In this document: positions 5,494 through 9,437 of the stretch, one piece after another | Layout of the letters: each line of letters opens with the position of its first letter | How positions within the stretch are numbered: the first letter of the stretch is position 1 | Assembly: GCA_013812515.1 (NCBI GenBank) | Contig: JACCTI010000166.1 | Location: forward strand, 1-9,437 | Direction: 5' to 3' | DNA length: 9,437 nucleotides | Origin: Chthoniobacterales bacterium | Lineage (GTDB): Bacteria > Verrucomicrobiota > Verrucomicrobiia > Chthoniobacterales > UBA10450 | Position numbers and translations under genes: made by a program | The notes under the pieces: generated by a model | Seen by the model: the letters and a program-made list of their open reading frames with translations, nothing else | Told to the model about the DNA's origin: nothing | Database searches by the model: none

Positions 5494-6405
5494 ATGAAAG
5501 GCGCCTTCTACATCGTCGGGCCGACAGCTGCGGGGAAGTCGGCGCTTGCCGTGGACGTGGCACGCAATTGCCAAGGAGAAATTGTGAGTGCAGACGCATT
5601 CCAAATTTACGCCGGCCTTGATCTTCTTACGGCTAAACCTGAGCCGGAGCTTCTCCGCACCGTTCCGCATCATCTCATCGGCACGACACGGCTGACGGAG
5701 GAGATGAACGCGGAGCGGTTCCGCGTGGCGGCGCGAGGTGCGATCGACGGGATCGAGGCCCGTGGCAAACGGGCATTTGTCGTCGGAGGAAACGGTCTCT
5801 ACGTGAAAGCGCTCACGCATGGGCTTTCCGCCGGCGCCGCCGCAAGTGCTCCGCTGCGGGAGCAGCTGAACCAATTAAGTCAACGCGAATTGCTCGTTAG
5901 ACTGGAACGATGGGATCGGGAAACCGCGCAGACGATCGACCCGCAGAACAAACGCCGCCTGACACGCGCCCTGGAGATTTGCCTGCTAACGCGTGGACCA
6001 GCCCGGGCGCAGCGCGTGGCGTGGGCAGATGAACCCGACGGGCTGCACGGCGTCTTCGTTTTCCGCGACCGACAGGAACTCTATGAGCGTATCAATTTAC
6101 GAGTGGAGATGATGTTTCGGCAAGGCGTCGTCGATGAAGTTCGCCACGCGGGAGAAGTCGGCTCGACGGCCGGGAAAACTCTGGGGCTGCAACAGATTCG
6201 CGACCTGATCGATGGCCGGATTTCGGAGGCACAATGCATCGTCCAGATTCAGCAGGCGACTCGTCGTTACAGTAAAAGGCAGTTGACCTGGTTTCGGCGG
6301 CAAAGTAATTTCGTTCCACTGAATCTTTCCCGGCACGGCTCGGCAGAAGCCATCAAATTGATCGCGCGAAAGGCTCGTCTCTCCTTCCCGCCCAAGGATG
6401 ATTGA
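5494..6405 (+). CDS. miaA: tRNA dimethylallyltransferase MiaA
   Basis: Transfers a dimethylallyl group to N6 of adenosine 37 in tRNAs that read codons starting with U (EC 2.5.1.75), a cytosolic modification that steadies codon pairing. The 303-aa length is normal. The P-loop GPTAAGKS is at 9-16. The 'SADAFQIYAGLDLLTAKP' block (32-49) keeps the catalytic-type Asp34, 'VGGNGLY' is at 97-103, and the C-terminal signature 'TRRYSKRQLTWFRRQ' is at 256-270. Departures from the common pattern are Ala35 for Ser in D-S, Asn100 for Thr in GGT, and 'KTLGLQQ' where most have '.A.GY.(Q/E)'. The start is the ATG at 5494, right before the P-loop strand. A longer frame running back to 5287 crosses the terminator and is not credible. 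hflX overlaps the 3' end. Confidence 0.95.
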   Translation: MKGAFYIVGPTAAGKSALAVDVARNCQGEIVSADAFQIYAGLDLLTAKPEPELLRTVPHHLIGTTRLTEEMNAERFRVAARGAIDGIEARGKRAFVVGGNGLYVKALTHGLSAGAAASAPLREQLNQLSQRELLVRLERWDRETAQTIDPQNKRRLTRALEICLLTRGPARAQRVAWADEPDGLHGVFVFRDRQELYERINLRVEMMFRQGVVDEVRHAGEVGSTAGKTLGLQQIRDLIDGRISEAQCIVQIQQATRRYSKRQLTWFRRQSNFVPLNLSRHGSAEAIKLIARKARLSFPPKDD

Positions 6406-7669
6406 AGTTCAGCCGAAGAAAAGACAGGAGCGCGCGCTTCTCATCGGATTGGAGAAGGAGGGCGTTTCGAAATGGGATCTGGCCGATTCTATGGATGAAC
6501 TGGCGGAGCTGGCGAACTCGGCGGGAGCCCAGGTGGTTAACTCCGTCACGCAAAAGCTGGAAAAGCCGACCGCGCCTTATTACATCGGAAAAGGTAAGGC
6601 GGAGATGATCAAGAAGTCTTTCCAAGAGCAGCAGGTCACTTCCATCATCTTCGATAACGAACTCTCGCCGGCCCAAGGCCGAAACCTGGAGAACCTTTTT
6701 TCGCGCAAGGTTCTGGATCGCACGCAGCTCATCCTGGACATCTTCGCGCAACGGGCCCGCAGCCGTGAAGGGCGTCTGCAAATTGAACTCGCGCAGTTGC
6801 AGTATTTGCTTCCGCGCTTAACCCGCATGTGGACGCACCTTTCCCGGCAAACTGGCGGAATTGGAACCCGCGGGCCAGGTGAGACGCAACTGGAGGTGGA
6901 TCGGCGTCGCGTGCAGGAGCGGATCGCACGACTCGAGCGGGAACTCGAAGGCGTTCGCAAAGTCCGGACGGTGCAGCGGGAAGGTCGCCGCCGTCATCAA
7001 TGGCCAGTGGCCGCGCTGGTCGGCTACACGAACGCAGGGAAGTCAACGTTGCTCAATCTGCTAACTGGCGCGGATGTGCTGGCGGAGAATCGCCTCTTTG
7101 CCACGCTTGATCCCACGACGCGCAGTTTCACCCTCCCGAATCATCAGCGAATGCTGCTTACCGACACCGTCGGATTTTTGCGCAAGCTGCCGCATACCTT
7201 GATCGAATCATTCAAGGCGACGCTCGAAGAGGTGAGCGAAGCGGACCTGCTGATTCACCTCGTTGATTTGAGCCACCCGCGCGTGGACGAACACATCGAA
7301 GCGGTGAACGAAGTGACGAAGGAGCTCGGCGCCTTCGACAAGCAGACCGTGCTCGTCTTCAACAAAGTCGATGCGCTTGAGAATGGAGATCATATCGCGG
7401 CATATCAAGCTAGATTTCCGGGCAGTGTCGGCATCTCCGCGCGGACCGGTGAAGGGGTGGGGGGCCTGGTTCGTGCGCTGGAAGAGGCGATCGGTTCCTG
7501 GCGACTCAACCGCCGCTTTCATGTGCCGGTGAGCAAACCGGAGTTGATCGCGGAGATTCACCGCCTCGGCCATGTCATCGATCTACGCTACGAAAATGAC
7601 GTCGCGCGGATCGTGGCCAATGTCCCGCCGCACCTCGAACAAAAGCTCGCCCGGTTCGCTGCGAGATAG
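6398..7669 (+). CDS. hflX: Ribosome-associated GTPase HflX
   Basis: A GTPase that binds the large ribosomal subunit and, in E. coli, splits stalled or stress-inactivated 70S ribosomes. Its 423 residues show the full architecture. The N-terminal HflX domain holds the glycine-rich 'GGIGTRGPGETQLEVDRR' (153-170), followed by a basic coiled-coil linker (171-200). The G domain has G1 GYTNAGKS (209-216), G2 'FATLDPTTR' (234-242), G3 DTVGF (256-260), G4 NKVD (322-325) and G5 SART (347-350). A short C-terminal domain ends the protein. The ATG at 6398 overlaps the miaA stop by 8 bases (ATGATTGA), which suggests translational coupling. Unlike E. coli, there is no hfq between miaA and hflX. Confidence 0.96.
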   Translation: MIEVQPKKRQERALLIGLEKEGVSKWDLADSMDELAELANSAGAQVVNSVTQKLEKPTAPYYIGKGKAEMIKKSFQEQQVTSIIFDNELSPAQGRNLENLFSRKVLDRTQLILDIFAQRARSREGRLQIELAQLQYLLPRLTRMWTHLSRQTGGIGTRGPGETQLEVDRRRVQERIARLERELEGVRKVRTVQREGRRRHQWPVAALVGYTNAGKSTLLNLLTGADVLAENRLFATLDPTTRSFTLPNHQRMLLTDTVGFLRKLPHTLIESFKATLEEVSEADLLIHLVDLSHPRVDEHIEAVNEVTKELGAFDKQTVLVFNKVDALENGDHIAAYQARFPGSVGISARTGEGVGGLVRALEEAIGSWRLNRRFHVPVSKPELIAEIHRLGHVIDLRYENDVARIVANVPPHLEQKLARFAAR

Positions 7670-7703
7670 CAGCCGGTCGCTTCTCGTCCGGTAGATCATT
7701 CCC

Positions 7704-8009
7704 GTGCAGACCGAGCATCGCTCCCATTCTTTTCGCGTCCGGAAAGTGGCCTGGCAGAAACGGCTGAATCGCAAGCTCGGGCTCGATCGCATGCCGGTGA
7801 TCCGAAAAGTCGTCTACTCCCTCCTTGGTATCACGGTGCTGCTGATTGGCATTGCGATGCTTGTCCTGCCCGGTCCGGCGATCGTTGTCATTCCGTTGGG
7901 TCTCGCGATTCTAGCGAGCGAATACGCCTGGGCGCGGCGGATCATCCGGCGAGGATCAGTTTTTGTCGGCAGAATGCGGCGACGCAGCAGCAGTCGCTCT
8001 GCGCGATGA
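7704..8009 (+). CDS. Small PGPGW-type transmembrane protein
   Basis: A 101-residue protein with a basic N-terminal stretch (1-35), two closely spaced hydrophobic segments (about 36-54 and 57-73) and a very basic tail (…R-R-R-S-S-S-R-S-A-R). The hinge 'LVLPGPAIVVIPLGLAILASEYAWAR' matches the putative transmembrane PGPGW family (PF09656). In that family an L-P-G-P turn joins two membrane helices and is followed by G-L-x-x-L-x-x-E. No function is established for it. The start is a GTG at 7704. An ATG at codon 30 would keep both helices, so the N-terminus is uncertain. It sits 34 bp behind hflX, and its stop overlaps the nth start (ATGA), so it is probably co-transcribed with both. Confidence 0.82.
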   Translation: MQTEHRSHSFRVRKVAWQKRLNRKLGLDRMPVIRKVVYSLLGITVLLIGIAMLVLPGPAIVVIPLGLAILASEYAWARRIIRRGSVFVGRMRRRSSSRSAR

Positions 8010-8695
8010 CTGTCCGCGAGCGGGTGACTCAACTCGTGGAGGTGTTGCCGGAGGTTTACCCCGGTGCTCATTGCGAGTTGGATTTCGCTAATCCGCTTCA
8101 GTTGCTCATCGCAACGATTCTTTCCGCGCAATGCACGGATAAGCGGGTTAACACGGTCACCCCGAAACTCTTTGCGCGCTACCCCGACGCGAAAGCCTAC
8201 GCGCGGGCGTCACAGGAGGTCTTGGAAACGGGAATCCGCTCCACCGGATTTTTTCGCAACAAAGCCAAAAGCATCCGGGCGGCGGCGGCCGCGCTGGAGG
8301 AACGACATGGCGGGAAGGTTCCTGACTGCATGGAAGCGCTGCACGCCTTACCGGGTGTGGGACGGAAAACCGCGAACGTCGTGCTCGGCAACGCGTTCGG
8401 AAAAGATGAAGGGGTGGTCGTCGACACGCATGTGGCGCGGCTCTCCCAACGTCTTCGCCTAACGAGACAGACCGAGGCCGAGAAGATTGAGGCGGATCTC
8501 ATGAAAATCGTTCCGCGGAAACATTGGACGATGTGGAGTCACTGGCTGATCTGGCACGGGCGGCGGCGTTGCTTTGCACGGCGGCCGGATTGCCGGCACT
8601 GCGAGATTCTCCGGCTCTGCCCGAGTGGGAAAATCTTCATCCGAACCGGAGAAGCGCGGCCGGAGGAATCAGGCGACGCGGCTAGCGCGCCTTGA
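8006..8695 (+). CDS. nth: Endonuclease III (Nth)
   Basis: Bifunctional DNA glycosylase/AP lyase that removes oxidised pyrimidines (EC 4.2.99.18). The 229-aa protein holds 'LSAQCTDKRVN' (39-49), the helix-hairpin-helix 'LPGVGRKTANVVL' (115-127) with catalytic Lys121, and 'VVVDTHVARL' with catalytic Asp140. Its 4Fe-4S cluster loop is complete: C189-x6-C196-x2-C199-x5-C205. All active-site parts are intact, so the enzyme should work. It is slightly longer than E. coli Nth (211 aa) because of a polar C-terminal tail of about 20 residues. The ATG at 8006 overlaps the upstream membrane-protein stop by 4 bases. Its 3' end converges on the iron-permease gene, overlapping the ancestral 3' end of that gene (8682) by 14 bp. 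Confidence 0.96.
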   Translation: MTVRERVTQLVEVLPEVYPGAHCELDFANPLQLLIATILSAQCTDKRVNTVTPKLFARYPDAKAYARASQEVLETGIRSTGFFRNKAKSIRAAAAALEERHGGKVPDCMEALHALPGVGRKTANVVLGNAFGKDEGVVVDTHVARLSQRLRLTRQTEAEKIEADLMKIVPRKHWTMWSHWLIWHGRRRCFARRPDCRHCEILRLCPSGKIFIRTGEARPEESGDAASAP

Positions 8696-8807
8696 TTTCG
8701 TCTTTCACTTCCTGAACCCGAGCCGTCGCCTGATCTGCTTTGTGACTAATGCGCTCGAATTCCTTTTGTAATTTCACGAGTTCCTGACCGGAAAGGCGCT
8801 CCAAATC
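8682..8807 (-). pseudogene. Displaced 3' part of the iron-permease gene (+1 frame)
   Basis: Read in the other frame, the minus strand gives 41 residues from D-L-E-R-L-S-G-Q-E-L through …E-V-K-D-E-I-K-A-R to a TAG at 8684-8682. This charged, helical tail is what family members usually carry right after '…GARN.M..LE.LS..EL..LQ.EF'. Adding one G to the four-G run (complement of 8807-8810) joins both parts into a 135-aa protein. The break is therefore either a real mutation or a base-calling/assembly error in a short homopolymer. The rejoined gene would overlap the end of nth by 14 bp. Confidence 0.8.
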
Positions 8808-9088
8808 CCCATGTGATTCCGGGCTCCGCTGACGGCACGAATCAGTTCATCAAGCTTCAAGTTCACTGCCTTCGAGTCTCGGTTCTGCGTATTTTGAATC
8901 AGGAACACCATCAGGAAGGTAACGATGGTTGTCCCCGTGTTGATGATGAGCTGCCAGGTATCGGAGTAGTGGAAGACATGACCAGTTACGCCCCAGATCA
9001 CGATTATAATGATCGCAATGACAAAGGACCATGCGGTGCCGAGAACTTCTGAAGCGCGGCGCGCAAAGATGCGAAATGCATCCTGCAC
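8774..9088 (-). CDS. Low-affinity iron permease family membrane protein, frameshifted near the C-terminus
   Basis: Small inner-membrane protein. 'ASEVLGTAWSFVIAIIIIVIWGVTGHVFHYSDTWQLIINTGTTIVTFLMVFLIQNTQNRDSKAVNLKLDELIRAVSGARN' is highly characteristic of the bacterial low-affinity iron permease-like family (PF04120). Two membrane helices lie at about 18-35 and 47-64, then the N-T-Q-N-R-D motif and a cytoplasmic helix. The iron-transport role is assigned from yeast Fet4 and is uncertain for the bacterial proteins. After Gly94 the frame runs into ten residues unlike the family (I-W-S-A-F-P-V-R-N-S) and stops at 8774. The next frame continues with a family-like tail, described separately. The start is a GTG complementary to 9086-9088. 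The frame stays open upstream for about 28 more codons (…P-S-Q-S-Q-E-D-D-R-D-I-F-C-K) but without an ATG, GTG or TTG, so the true N-terminus is not certain. Confidence 0.85.
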   Translation of the reverse strand: MQDAFRIFARRASEVLGTAWSFVIAIIIIVIWGVTGHVFHYSDTWQLIINTGTTIVTFLMVFLIQNTQNRDSKAVNLKLDELIRAVSGARNHMGIWSAFPVRNS

Positions 9089-9238
9089 TTTGCAGAAGAT
9101 ATCCCGATCGTCCTCTTGCGATTGAGACGGGGCAGGCTTTGAGTTCTTGGCGATACTGTCGATAACTCGCAGTCACTGCCAATCGTGCGCGTATCCTGTT
9201 GTCGGGGCGCGAGATCAACCGAATCTAACTGTGCTTTG

Positions 9239-9437
9239 TTGGAGTCGCTGCACCTTGATCTGGATGGGGCCTGGGAGGCAGATGCGCTGAAGCTCCCGCG
9301 AGTCGACGCGACACTGTGGGGGCCGCGATTGCGCTTCTCTGCGCCAGAGCGATTGATCGAGGAGTTCGCAGAAGAATATGTCAGGGGGCAGGCGCGGTGC
9401 GTGCTTTACGGTTCGGGAGATTTTCATCATCTAACGG
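9239..9437 (+). CDS. Start of an arginase-fold-like protein (3' end outside window)
   Basis: An open + strand frame runs off the right edge: '…ESLHLDLDGAWEADALKLP', then 'VDATLWGPRLRFSAPERLIEEF', then 'RCVLYGSGDFHHLT'. Codon third positions are mostly G or C, as in the neighbours, and the minus-strand frame over the same bases reads as noise. 'L.LDLDGAW' and 'YGSGDFHHLT' are reminiscent of verrucomicrobial proteins annotated as arginase-family, where 'GDFHH' would be an early metal-site segment. That comparison is from memory, and the diagnostic later motifs are outside the window. The start is unclear: TTG 9239 or 9236 give the most natural N-terminus, GTG 9185 a longer one; no ribosome-binding site helps. 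It is divergent from the iron-permease gene. Confidence 0.55.
   Translation, partial: MESLHLDLDGAWEADALKLPRVDATLWGPRLRFSAPERLIEEFAEEYVRGQARCVLYGSGDFHHLT

Noticed and set aside
8850..9218. A 122-codon minus-strand frame over the permease gene
   Set aside because: It is the shifted frame of the permease gene; the family motifs are all in the other frame.

Overview
This 9.4 kb, GC-rich window looks like ordinary chromosome from a Gram-negative bacterium. A member of the Verrucomicrobia (Spartobacteria/Chthoniobacterales, near 'Candidatus Udaeobacter') seems most likely. That placement rests on recollection of similar gene styles: an outer-membrane barrel protein, a short RRM protein, a PGPGW membrane protein, few Shine-Dalgarno sites, and a palindromic 'GTAGCCGGG...TGACCCCGG' intergenic element. 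It was not tested by any search.

Layout, left to right. The window opens in the 3' part of an ABC-2 type transporter permease (+). Its end faces the end of a secreted beta-barrel protein (-), with the first copy of a ~110-bp inverted-repeat element between them. A divergent AlkA-type DNA glycosylase (+) follows, then an M23 peptidase (-) converging on it with a GC-rich hairpin between. Only 16 bp upstream of the peptidase, a UDP-glucuronate 4-epimerase-like SDR enzyme starts in the other direction. Behind the epimerase is a second copy of the inverted-repeat element in opposite orientation, then about 400 bp with no recognisable gene, then an RRM-type RNA-binding protein closed by a very clear intrinsic terminator.

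The second half carries a tight + strand cluster: miaA (tRNA A37 dimethylallyltransferase), hflX (ribosome-associated GTPase, start overlapping the miaA end), a PGPGW-type membrane protein, and nth (endonuclease III, ATGA overlap). miaA-hflX is a classic bacterial pairing, but the hfq gene that sits between them in E. coli is absent and an RNA-binding RRM gene lies just upstream instead. The nth end converges on a low-affinity iron permease-family gene (-). That gene carries a clear one-base frameshift in a short G run, and its intact 3' part can still be read in the next frame. The right edge holds the start of a + strand gene that resembles arginase-fold proteins.

The roles are cell-envelope functions (permease, barrel, M23 peptidase, sugar-nucleotide epimerase), base-excision DNA repair (AlkA-type and Nth glycosylases), and tRNA/ribosome maintenance (MiaA, HflX). 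I see no CRISPR array, tRNA, rRNA, transposase, phage gene or toxin-antitoxin pair, and no convincing new multi-gene system. The points most worth a second look are the paired inverted-repeat elements, the frameshifted permease and the RRM-miaA-hflX arrangement.
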